A DNA stretch of 64,000 nt from Bacteroides sp. (GTDB lineage Bacteria; Bacteroidota; Bacteroidia; Bacteroidales; Bacteroidaceae): contig NZ_JAQVBV010000017.1 in NCBI RefSeq assembly GCF_028690125.1, forward strand, positions 1-64,000, written 5' to 3'. Each line of letters opens with the position of its first letter. Within the stretch, counting starts at the first letter, position 1. This document shows positions 1-6,568 of this stretch, one piece after another. Under the pieces are notes generated by a model. It worked only from the letters and a program-made list of their open reading frames with translations. It did not search any database and was not told where the DNA came from. Position numbers and translations under genes: made by a program.

Positions 1-350
1 ATCCGCGTCAGTCTGCCACCTGCACCCGGTGTCCATCCATGCAACGCCCCGTTCACCAGCTCTGCCAGTTCGTACGCTTCCAGTCCTTGATTGTGAATCA
101 CTTCCTCCGTTGTTGCCACCGCCGACGCACCATTGTCCGGATGCAATTCAACCTCAATCGTCGCCTTGCCACGCTGCGACCCGTCCCCTGTCATTGTACT
201 CCACTCCACATTACTCACATCTACCAACACACACGGATAGCTCATCGAAGCACCCTCTGACTCCATCTGCCCCCGATTGACAGCAATCCACCGGATCTCC
301 GGCACTTCCGCGCCAAGGCGCAACATAATCTGCTCTACTAATTCTTTCAT
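1..350 (-). CDS. Phage hypothetical protein, partial (tail-completion-like)
   Basis: An open frame on the minus strand starts with ATG at 350 and stays open to the left edge, about 116 codons without a stop, so the C-terminus is missing. The product starts MKELVEQIMLRLG and continues as a compact soluble protein with beta-type segments around YPCVLVDVSNVEW and KATIEVELH. It has no signal peptide or membrane segment. Size and look resemble small phage neck or tail-terminator proteins, but I do not recognise a family, so that role is inference. It is transcribed away from the lysis and tail genes. The 175-bp divergent region between holds three iteron-like repeats that could control both directions. 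Confidence 0.7.
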   Translation of the reverse strand, partial: MKELVEQIMLRLGAEVPEIRWIAVNRGQMESEGASMSYPCVLVDVSNVEWSTMTGDGSQRGKATIEVELHPDNGASAVATTEEVIHNQGLEAYELAELVNGALHGWTPGAGGRLTR

Positions 351-417
351 CGTTTCTGATTTTAAAATTCATAACGCAAAGATTGGTAAAAAAAACGAAA
401 GAATCATCCTCTATCAA

Positions 418-470
418 CAACCCTCGGAATGATTACTCCAACCCTCGGAAACTTATTTGCACCCCTCATT
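418..470. promoter_or_regulatory. Iteron-like direct repeats in divergent intergenic region
   Basis: CAACCCTCGGAA occurs at 418-429 and again at 439-450, exactly 21 bp apart. A third degenerate copy (CACCCCTC) starts at 460, again 21 bp on. A spacing of two helical turns in a divergent region suits a protein binding array. The binding protein is unknown and the role is inferred. Confidence 0.4.
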
Positions 471-525
471 ATATCTCACTAACATTGCACCAGAATCAAC
501 AAAATGATAGGTTCAAAAGAAAACT

Positions 526-918
526 ATGAGAGGATTACGAAACAACAATCCGGGCAACATCCGGAACAGCAACACCCTATGGAAAGGAGAAGTATCACCT
601 TCTACCGATCGCAGCTTCAAGCAGTTCACCACCATGGCATACGGATACCGCGCCATGATACGCCTGCTTCAAAACTACTCCCGGCTCAACGGATGCCATA
701 CGCTCCGCACCATGATCAGTCGTTGGGCTCCGCCTTCCGAAAATGATACAAAGAGCTACATCTCTACCGTTGCCCACCTCACCGGCATCGACCCCGACCG
801 GCGTATCAACATTGCCGACCCCGACACCATGTGCAGCCTCGCTGCCGCCATGAGCTACGTTGAGAACGGCGTGAAAGCAGTCATGACCGATGTGCAAGCC
901 GGGTGGAACCTCCTCTAA
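526..918 (+). CDS. P5-like phage peptidoglycan hydrolase / structural protein
   Basis: The 130-residue product begins MRGLRNNNPGNIR. The R-N-N-N-P-G-N-I-R motif is typical of the phage proteins often annotated 'structural protein P5' or virion-associated muramidase in Bacteroides prophages. It is followed by an alpha-helical lysozyme-like body, with YGYRAMIRLLQNY near residues 40-53 and the TGIDPD motif near 88. It probably cleaves peptidoglycan during lysis or entry. It has no signal peptide, so it would need a holin or virion delivery. The ATG at 526 was chosen because the motif starts at residue 2. A longer-looking frame at 504 is out of register and has no family features. The spanin-like genes follow directly, consistent with a lysis cassette. 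Confidence 0.75.
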   Translation: MRGLRNNNPGNIRNSNTLWKGEVSPSTDRSFKQFTTMAYGYRAMIRLLQNYSRLNGCHTLRTMISRWAPPSENDTKSYISTVAHLTGIDPDRRINIADPDTMCSLAAAMSYVENGVKAVMTDVQAGWNLL

Positions 919-949
919 GGAACAATTAACCCTAAAAAACGGAAGAACC

Positions 950-1387
950 ATGACATTCGGACAATTGATGGATATCATCCAAGTACTCATCCCCACAGGA
1001 CTCGTAGGATACGCCTGGCAATGGATCAGAACCCGTGAAAACCGCAAGGCACTCGCAGCCAAAGAGAAAAATGATATATATAAGGTGATGTACGACAACA
1101 TCTCCGACACTTTAATCGAACTTCAGAATGAAAACAAAAGACTCTACCGGGCCGTTCGCCAGCTCAACCAGACCATTCAGAAGGCCACAGGCTGTCCTCA
1201 TTACACTACTTGTCCTATGCGCGACGAGCTGCAAAAGTCCGAAGGGATTGAACCAAACCCAAAGGTCCGACAGCATACAAAGCACAAAAAGATCAGAAAT
1301 GATCCTGATGCCCATAGCCTCCAGCACTACCCAAGTGACGATACCGGCGCAAGCATTGACAACGCTCCCCCAAGGAGCGGGATATAG
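950..1387 (+). CDS. Membrane-anchored coiled-coil phage protein (holin- or i-spanin-like)
   Basis: The 145-residue product has one N-terminal hydrophobic segment (about residues 5-25, IIQVLIPTGLVGYAWQWI), then a charged helical stretch (about 28-80) with a likely coiled coil around LQNENKRLYRAVRQLNQ, and a hydrophilic tail with C-P-H-Y-T-T-C-P near residue 84. The ATG at 950 was preferred to the upstream frame opening at 890, because the earlier residues overlap the hydrolase gene and lack a membrane signal. The topology matches an inner-membrane spanin (Rz type). Its 3' third overlaps the next gene in another frame, as Rz1 does with Rz. A small holin-like protein is the alternative. The family was not identified by sequence. 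Confidence 0.65.
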   Translation: MTFGQLMDIIQVLIPTGLVGYAWQWIRTRENRKALAAKEKNDIYKVMYDNISDTLIELQNENKRLYRAVRQLNQTIQKATGCPHYTTCPMRDELQKSEGIEPNPKVRQHTKHKKIRNDPDAHSLQHYPSDDTGASIDNAPPRSGI

Positions 1388-1658
1388 CTCCCGGAGCGGA
1401 CAGGCAGCCGTCACCATCGGCTGGGGCGCGGGCGACACCATCATCGTCACCGCCACCTGCGACAGCCTCAGCCGTCAGGTCATACTTCTCGAAGAAGAGC
1501 TGACTCGTGTACGCGGCGAAACAGTGAAAGAACAACTACCCCCCTCGGTGAGCATCCGCAACGAGCCCACCGGATGGCAATGGTTTCAGATATGGACAGG
1601 TCGGATAGCCGTCGCCATCCTCGTCCTGATAGTAATACGGCGGCAATTAAAAAAATAA
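1128..1658 (+). CDS. Lipoprotein with C-terminal membrane segment, spanin-like
   Basis: The 176-residue product has a lipoprotein signal peptide: a basic n-region (RPFRRPQ), a hydrophobic core (AVLITLLVL) and the lipobox L-C-A-T-S-C with Cys35. It ends in a second hydrophobic segment (about 155-172, IAVAILVLIVI) followed by RRQLKK. The first 260 bp overlap the preceding membrane coiled-coil gene in a different frame. A lipid anchor at one end and a transmembrane helix at the other is the u-spanin arrangement, in which one protein links outer and inner membranes to complete lysis. Overlapping frames are typical of Rz/Rz1. Assignment rests on architecture and position, not on a recognised family. 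Confidence 0.6.
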   Translation: MKTKDSTGPFASSTRPFRRPQAVLITLLVLCATSCKSPKGLNQTQRSDSIQSTKRSEMILMPIASSTTQVTIPAQALTTLPQGAGYSSRSGQAAVTIGWGAGDTIIVTATCDSLSRQVILLEEELTRVRGETVKEQLPPSVSIRNEPTGWQWFQIWTGRIAVAILVLIVIRRQLKK

Positions 1659-1678
1659 TTAACAAAAAATTTTAAAGT

Positions 1679-2140
1679 ATGGAAACAGGATTTGCACATG
1701 GCAGCGACATGCTGGTAGGATTAGTGATTGGTGAAGCGTTTACACCGTTCGGACACTCAAAAACGTGTACCATCAGCAACAAAGCAGAGACTAAAGAACG
1801 CGCTGTGAAGCCAAGTTTAGAAGACAGAAGCGCGGCAGCCAATGTCGGAAAGTGGAAAGAAAAATCAGTGAACGGACTTTCTGTAGAAATCAGTTCCGAA
1901 GGTTTCAAATTCTACGGTGACGACATGGGTTACGACAAACTGCTCGAATTGTGGGAAAAGAGTCAGCCCGTTACTGTGCGTTACGCTTTACGCGGCGAAG
2001 AGAAAACAAAGTATCGTGAAGGTAAGTTCCTCATCACCAGCCTCGAAGAAGTGTCTCCGTCCGACGACGACGCTACTTACACCATCTCGATGGAAAACTC
2101 CGGCCCGGTTGAAACAAAAGTAGTGACACCCCAAGCGTAA
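1679..2140 (+). CDS. Phage major tail tube protein
   Basis: The 153-residue product resembles TP901-1/lambda-type tail tube proteins. It has a short N-terminus with a bound-site loop, the phrase FTPFGHSKTCTIS, a KWKEKSVNGLSVEI strand, and a GYDKLLELWEKSQPVTVRYALRG segment typical of tail tube beta sandwiches. It would polymerise as hexameric rings along the tail. Position fits, as tail chaperone and tape measure genes follow directly. No contractile sheath gene lies beside it, which suggests a non-contractile siphovirus-like tail. It starts at ATG 1679 after an A-rich leader. Confidence 0.75.
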   Translation: METGFAHGSDMLVGLVIGEAFTPFGHSKTCTISNKAETKERAVKPSLEDRSAAANVGKWKEKSVNGLSVEISSEGFKFYGDDMGYDKLLELWEKSQPVTVRYALRGEEKTKYREGKFLITSLEEVSPSDDDATYTISMENSGPVETKVVTPQA

Positions 2141-2180
2141 CTCGCCACAACTTCTAACAACAAAAAAATAGTATACTATT

Positions 2181-2477
2181 ATGAATAAAATTATCATTAG
2201 CACCAAAGCCTACCCTTCACGTGTCACCATGGGAGCCATGATCGACTTCAAACGTGAAACGGGAATAGACGTAAACGAAATCGGTACCGATATCGGCCAA
2301 CTAACCATGTTCATGTACTGCTGCGCGCGCAGTGCCTGTCGTGCCGACAAGGTAGACTTCCAACTGACATTCGAAGAGTTTGCCGATGGCATCAACCTGG
2401 AAGACTTCACCGCCTTCCAGAATGCAATGGCTGCGGACGAAGGTAATACAAAAAAAAAGAAGGAAGCGAAAGTGTAA
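2181..2477 (+). CDS. Tail assembly chaperone, short form (gpG-like)
   Basis: The 98-residue product sits between the tail tube and tape measure genes, where the lambda G/GT-type tail chaperone is found. It is mostly helical (MGAMIDFKRETGIDVNEIG, then LTFEEFADGINLEDFTAFQNAM) and ends in a lysine run encoded by nine consecutive A residues just before its stop. The next frame has no ATG start but is open back to this A run, so a fraction of ribosomes probably slip -1 to make a longer GT protein. The short form alone is made when no slip occurs. Such chaperones coat the tape measure protein during tail assembly. Confidence 0.75.
   Translation: MNKIIISTKAYPSRVTMGAMIDFKRETGIDVNEIGTDIGQLTMFMYCCARSACRADKVDFQLTFEEFADGINLEDFTAFQNAMAADEGNTKKKKEAKV
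2453..2459 (+). other. Programmed -1 ribosomal frameshift site (A AAA AAG)
   Basis: The zero frame reads ACA AAA AAA AAG, so the heptamer A AAA AAG is in the register needed for tandem tRNA-Lys slippage, as in E. coli dnaX. After a -1 slip, translation continues GAA GGA AGC GAA with no stop until 2824. Confidence 0.7.
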
Positions 2478-2824
2478 CGATTGAATCCTTGCTGGGACTC
2501 GCGATGGGGTGTGTTGGGATAGGTCTGGATGATTTTTGCCATCTCACCCCATTAGAGTTTACAGCCGTCTTTGAAGCTTGGCAGCAGAGGGAGGAGCACG
2601 AAGAGCACAGAGCATGGGAACAAACCCGATTCCTTGCATGTAGCGTGCTGCAACCTTACAGCAAAAAAAGGCTCGAACTGACGGACGTATGCCGTTTTGC
2701 ATGGGACACTAAGGCGAATACCAATTTGGAAACCGAAGCTAGTACAAAAGAACGATTCGAAATGATTAAAGCATTCTGGAATGATGATACACATACTTGC
2801 GAAAGCACTGAAAATGAAAGTTGA
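2459..2824 (+). CDS. Tail assembly chaperone T-domain (frameshift extension, gpGT-like)
   Basis: This frame, -1 relative to the short chaperone, is open from the slippery site to the TGA at 2822-2824 and adds about 121 residues. It has no ATG near its 5' end: the first possible initiator is a TTG at 2489 without a clear ribosome binding site. This supports expression as a fusion of roughly 213 residues. The domain contains HLTPLEFTAVFEAWQQRE and a later LTDVCRFAWDT segment. HLTPLEFTAVFEAW resembles the small domain found downstream of tail chaperones in many siphophages, which recruits the tail tube protein. The lambda GT parallel is established knowledge; its use here is inference. Confidence 0.7.
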   Translation, partial: EGSESVTIESLLGLAMGCVGIGLDDFCHLTPLEFTAVFEAWQQREEHEEHRAWEQTRFLACSVLQPYSKKRLELTDVCRFAWDTKANTNLETEASTKERFEMIKAFWNDDTHTCESTENES

Positions 2825-3085
2825 TGTGACTGCTGTCTTTATGGCGGTAGGTGTTGGCCAATGCGGGTTGTTGGTTGATGGAACGGGATGTGTGGTTGAT
2901 GTGTTGGGGGAGAGATGAAATGAAAAATGGAGGATGCTACTTATTTAAGGAAGGTATTTGGAACTGAAAATGTAGTGGTAAGCATGAGTTGGTAGCTGTA
3001 TTTATCATACAAAGATATGGAAAAGATAATCAGACATCATACTGATTCTGAAAGATACATTTCAGATGCGCATCATAATGTAATA

Positions 3086-3160
3086 CTAATACTTTCTACT
3101 TACTACAGCATAAATCCCAAATACTACAAATACCCAAAATAAAACTCCCCATATAGTCAT
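3086..3160 (-). CDS. Small hydrophobic 24-residue peptide, copy 1 (toxin-like)
   Basis: On the minus strand, ATG at 3160 opens a 24-codon frame ending in TAG. The peptide starts M-T-I-W-G, has one hydrophobic helix (LFWVFVVFGIYAVV) and ends S-R-K-Y. A mini-ORF of four codons (M-N-Q-L, 3171-3157) overlaps its start by ATGA. The same layout is conserved 174 bp away. Size, single membrane helix, basic tail and tandem copies resemble type I toxin-antitoxin toxins such as Ldr or Ibs, but no antisense RNA was located. It runs against the surrounding tail genes. The function is inferred from architecture only. Confidence 0.5.
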   Translation of the reverse strand: MTIWGVLFWVFVVFGIYAVVSRKY

Positions 3161-3183
3161 AACTGATTCATTTTTTAATTATA

Positions 3184-3191
3184 CAAAGATA
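3184..3191 (-). promoter_or_regulatory. -7 box for small peptide copy 1
   Basis: TATCTTTG on the minus strand matches the Bacteroides TAnnTTTG -7 element and lies 24 bp upstream of the 24-codon ORF. No good -33 TTTG was seen. Confidence 0.4.
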
Positions 3192-3259
3192 TGTAAAAGA
3201 TAATCAGACATCGTACTAAGTCTGAAAAATATATTTCAGACACGTATCATAATGTAATA

Positions 3260-3334
3260 CTAATACTTTTTGCTAAAAACAGCATAAATTCCAAATACTA
3301 CAAATACAATGAATAAAAAACCCCATATAGTCAT
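3260..3334 (-). CDS. Small hydrophobic 24-residue peptide, copy 2 (toxin-like)
   Basis: This copy is exactly 174 bp from copy 1, with identical length and the same ATGA overlap with a 4-codon leader (M-D-R-L, 3345-3331). The peptide is M-T-I-W-G followed by a hydrophobic helix (LFIVFVVFGIYAVF) and S-K-K-Y. Compared with copy 1, five codon changes are synonymous or nearly so in effect and the amino-acid changes are V/F, W/I, V/F and R/K. Hydrophobicity and charge are preserved, which argues for selection on the peptide. Its likely promoter box overlaps the start codon of the tape measure gene on the other strand, so the two transcripts would be antisense at their 5' ends. Confidence 0.5.
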   Translation of the reverse strand: MTIWGFLFIVFVVFGIYAVFSKKY

Positions 3335-3357
3335 AACCGATCCATTTTTAAATTATA

Positions 3358-3365
3358 CAAAGGTA
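3358..3365 (-). promoter_or_regulatory. -7 box for small peptide copy 2
   Basis: TACCTTTG on the minus strand fits TAnnTTTG and lies at the same offset as in copy 1. It overlaps the first base of the tape measure start codon. Confidence 0.35.
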
Positions 3366-6300
3366 TGGAAAAAAATATAATTGATATTATTTTAGAGTTA
3401 AAAATCAAGAATGCTGGAGCATTAAACAATGTGAAACTGCAAATTGATGGTTTAAATAACTCAACAACTCAAGTTACCAACAATACGGACCGTTTGGGAA
3501 ATGCATTTCGTAATCTAAAAATCCCTGACTTAAACGCTATACTTGGAGTAGCAGATAGATTAGGCACTCTATTCGCCAATTTATCAAGAGAAGGAGTAAA
3601 CTTCGGACAATCAATGGCCAATCTGAGTGCCAAAACAGGTATTACAGGTGATGCGTTAGAAGCTCTTAGTAATAATGCCCGTAAAGTCGGTAAAGAGTCA
3701 GGATTGGGAGCTGATGCAGCAGCTAGTGCATACAACACATTGGCAAGTCAGCTTGATGTGGCTGCCATCGGCATGTCCGGTTTGAATAATTTACAGCAGC
3801 AAAGTATCACCCTTGCGCAAGCTACAGGAACAAGTATTGATGTGGCCGTTACTTCTATGGCAGCAAGCATTAGCCAGTTCGGACTATCGGCAGATGAAGC
3901 GGGACGTGTAGTCAATGTATTGGCAGCCGGTAGCCGATTTGGAGCGGCTGGGATAGAAGATCTTTCACAGAGTTTCAGAACTGTAGGTTCTACTGCTACC
4001 AATATGGGAGTAAGCATAGAACAAAGTGCAGGAGCACTTGAAGTACTCTCCAGAGCAAATCTGAAAGGAAGCGAAGCCGGGACAGCACTTCGGGATATTA
4101 TCACCAGACTAAATACTGAATTAAATGTAGATCTTAGCCAGACCTCTTTGTCGTCAGCATTGGACGCCTTGAAACCTCGCCTCACAGATGCTACCTACCT
4201 AAGTAAAGTGTTTGGAGCAGAAAACTTGTCAGCAGCACAATACCTCATACAGAACTCTGCGGCATTGGGAGAGATGACACAGAAAGTGACAGACAGTAAT
4301 GCGGCGCAAGAATTGGCGACTATACGAACTGAAACCACAGCTTTCAAAATGGAGGAGCTACGGGCAAAGGTCAATGATATTAAAATAGGTATTGCTGATT
4401 CAATGGGACCATTTTCTGCTTACGTTGCTGTCATAAGTGAAAATGCTGTTGCCATAGCCTTATTTGGTGAATTAGCCACTAGAACACTATCCGCATTACG
4501 CAATCTTCCAATCGCCATCAGGGCGGCAAGCGTTGCCCAGACAGCTTACAATAGCGCAGTTGCTCTTGGAGAACGGGCAATCTACGTCTACCAGATGCAG
4601 GTACTTACTGCACGTTCCGCCATTGCTGCCACCACAGGAGCCACCAAACTGATGAACATGGCCATTGCCGCCAGCCCATACATGTTGGCTGCAACTGCTG
4701 CAATAGCACTCGGAGTAGCGATTTATAAAATTGCTACAGCTGATAGCGAAGCCGAAAAGGCACAGAAGCGTCTGGGCGATGCGATGACCTCTATGAATGA
4801 GCAAGTCGCCACTGAGCGACTAAGGTTGGACGCCCTATTCGAACCTTTGAACAGAGCCAAAGAAGGATCAGAAGGATGGAACAATGCGAAAAATAAGATC
4901 GTAGAACAATATGGAGACTACCTGAACAAACTAGGCATTGAAATCACCGATGTCAATACAGCCCGCACAGCCTACCAGCAGCTAAGTCGTGCCATTCTCG
5001 ACACCGCCCGTAGCCGCGCTATGGAAAAAGCAACAACAGGAGCGGCAGAAACTTATGCCAAAACAGAAAGCAAGGCATTAAAAGAAATTCGGGAACAACT
5101 TTACTCCCAAATAGGGTCGGGAGAAAAAAATATAACAGCTCAGGAAGCGGGCAAAACATGGGCGCAAATTCGTGAAGCAGTCCGTAGCGGAAAAGATATT
5201 CCGGAAGAGGCGAATGCTATTTTGCAAAAACTGGGTACAACCATGTCTACCCCCGAAGGTGAAGAATATACAACAAACTATACCCTAGGGTATATCCAAA
5301 ATAGAATAATTCGTTCCAAGCGCGCAAGAGAAGCGTACGAGCAAGAAATGAGAGAAGCCAACGCATTATTTGGCAAAGCCGGTAACGAATACACTCTTAA
5401 CTCCGAGAACAATTCTGGTAAAGCTGCCACTGGCAAAACGCCAAATGATCCCCAGAAAGATAAAATCCTTACCCTCTCCGATATTGGAAAAGAAATAGAA
5501 AGACTCCGAACTCTACAACAAACTGCTTCTGACGCCGAAGGTCGCAATATACAACAACAGATCGACCAACTTGAACAACTCAAGAAAAAGAAAGAGCAAG
5601 CAATGGGTATCACTAAACCTAATCCTGCTTCCCAGCCAGGAGGCCTCGATGCCATGAAAAGTGATCTGGATCAGCTCGAGAAACAATTGGCGTCGCAACC
5701 TGTAGGAGAGGCCTCCATAAAATTGAAAGTTGACATCGAAGACCTGAAAGCACAGATCAAAGGCGCAGAAACATGGATTGAAAATAATGCCTTCAAAAAT
5801 ACCTATGGAGAAATAAAAGCCGATCCACTACCTTCTTCGCCGGCCGGAAGACCGATACCACAAATGGCACAAGACATTCAGGACGAAGATCTCCGAAAGA
5901 ACCCCGGCACAAAGCCAAAGATGATAACACCAGAAGTCAGGGAGGACATGAAGGAAGTGAAGCTTACCTCCCCTGAGACGCCTCAGCTAGATCCGAAGAA
6001 ATCGGGAATAGACCAATGGAACGCAGCCGTAGATGCCGCAGCCGAAAAGAATAAAGACCTGATAGCCGGTCTGGGTGCCGTAGGCTCTACTATGGGATCA
6101 TTGGGTACAGCCATAGGCGGAGCTGCCGGAGAATGGCTGAACTGGGGAGCCAACGTTATACAATCCGTAGCGACAGCCATCCCGCAAATTACAGCTATGC
6201 TGGGGCTGCAAGGCACACAAGTGGCCGCCAATACAGCCGTTGCCGGTTCGGGAGCAGCAGCATCCATGTCAAGTATACCGATTGTAGGTCCCATACTAGC

Positions 6301-6568
6301 TGTAGCTGCTGTAGCAAGCGTCCTGGCTTCATTGGCCAGTCTTCCCAAGTTTGCCAATGGAGCACTAGCCTACGGACCCACAATGGGACTGTTCGGAGAA
6401 TACTCCGGAGCACAAAACAACCCCGAAGTAATAGCCCCTCTGAGCAAACTCCGACACCTCATTCAACCGGCAGGCGGAGCAAGCGGCCAAGTAGAATTCG
6501 TCATAGACGGACGCCTCCTTCGTGGAGTCTTGAATAAAGTAGATCGATATAACCAACGTACAAGATAA
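3365..6568 (+). CDS. Phage tail tape measure protein (TP901 family)
   Basis: The 1067-residue protein fits TP901-type tape measures. A conserved N-terminal core (about 80-330) contains MANLSAKTGITGDALEALS and FRTVGSTATNMGVSIEQS. Hydrophobic segments lie near 360-400 and 430-460, a long helical/coiled region runs through 470-860, and a second hydrophobic patch near 960-1010 (IPIVGPILAVAAVASVLASL) precedes the C-terminal NGALAYGPTMGLFGEYSG motif. It sets tail length and is ejected during DNA entry. A putative AAAGG ribosome binding site precedes the ATG at 3365. It follows the G/GT chaperones as expected, and its stop overlaps the next start (TAATG). The first ~230 bp are more AT-rich than the rest. 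Confidence 0.9.
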   Translation: MEKNIIDIILELKIKNAGALNNVKLQIDGLNNSTTQVTNNTDRLGNAFRNLKIPDLNAILGVADRLGTLFANLSREGVNFGQSMANLSAKTGITGDALEALSNNARKVGKESGLGADAAASAYNTLASQLDVAAIGMSGLNNLQQQSITLAQATGTSIDVAVTSMAASISQFGLSADEAGRVVNVLAAGSRFGAAGIEDLSQSFRTVGSTATNMGVSIEQSAGALEVLSRANLKGSEAGTALRDIITRLNTELNVDLSQTSLSSALDALKPRLTDATYLSKVFGAENLSAAQYLIQNSAALGEMTQKVTDSNAAQELATIRTETTAFKMEELRAKVNDIKIGIADSMGPFSAYVAVISENAVAIALFGELATRTLSALRNLPIAIRAASVAQTAYNSAVALGERAIYVYQMQVLTARSAIAATTGATKLMNMAIAASPYMLAATAAIALGVAIYKIATADSEAEKAQKRLGDAMTSMNEQVATERLRLDALFEPLNRAKEGSEGWNNAKNKIVEQYGDYLNKLGIEITDVNTARTAYQQLSRAILDTARSRAMEKATTGAAETYAKTESKALKEIREQLYSQIGSGEKNITAQEAGKTWAQIREAVRSGKDIPEEANAILQKLGTTMSTPEGEEYTTNYTLGYIQNRIIRSKRAREAYEQEMREANALFGKAGNEYTLNSENNSGKAATGKTPNDPQKDKILTLSDIGKEIERLRTLQQTASDAEGRNIQQQIDQLEQLKKKKEQAMGITKPNPASQPGGLDAMKSDLDQLEKQLASQPVGEASIKLKVDIEDLKAQIKGAETWIENNAFKNTYGEIKADPLPSSPAGRPIPQMAQDIQDEDLRKNPGTKPKMITPEVREDMKEVKLTSPETPQLDPKKSGIDQWNAAVDAAAEKNKDLIAGLGAVGSTMGSLGTAIGGAAGEWLNWGANVIQSVATAIPQITAMLGLQGTQVAANTAVAGSGAAASMSSIPIVGPILAVAAVASVLASLASLPKFANGALAYGPTMGLFGEYSGAQNNPEVIAPLSKLRHLIQPAGGASGQVEFVIDGRLLRGVLNKVDRYNQRTR

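Larger units (their letters stand above)
3007..3364. repeat. 174-bp tandem direct repeat (two copies) before the tape measure gene
   Basis: Copy 1 spans about 3007-3180 and copy 2 about 3181-3354. A third start (ATACAAAGGTATGG) merges into the tape measure start codon. The copies differ at many scattered bases but keep the same length. Each carries a minus-strand 24-codon ORF, a 4-codon leader ORF and a TAnnTTTG box at the same offsets. Between 2825 and 3006 I see only G-rich, then AT-rich DNA without a convincing gene. Confidence 0.85.

Noticed and set aside
595..1110. Long minus-strand ORF opposite the lysis genes
   Set aside because: Shadow of the plus-strand hydrolase and spanin genes. 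Product has no family features.
2814..2918. 34-codon ORF overlapping the end of the tail chaperone extension
   Set aside because: Low-complexity Gly/Val product, no motif and no independent support.
3017..3142. Plus-strand 41-codon ORF in repeat copy 1 (M-E-K-I-I-R-H-H start)
   Set aside because: The equivalent codon 2 in copy 2 is TAA, so the frame is not conserved.
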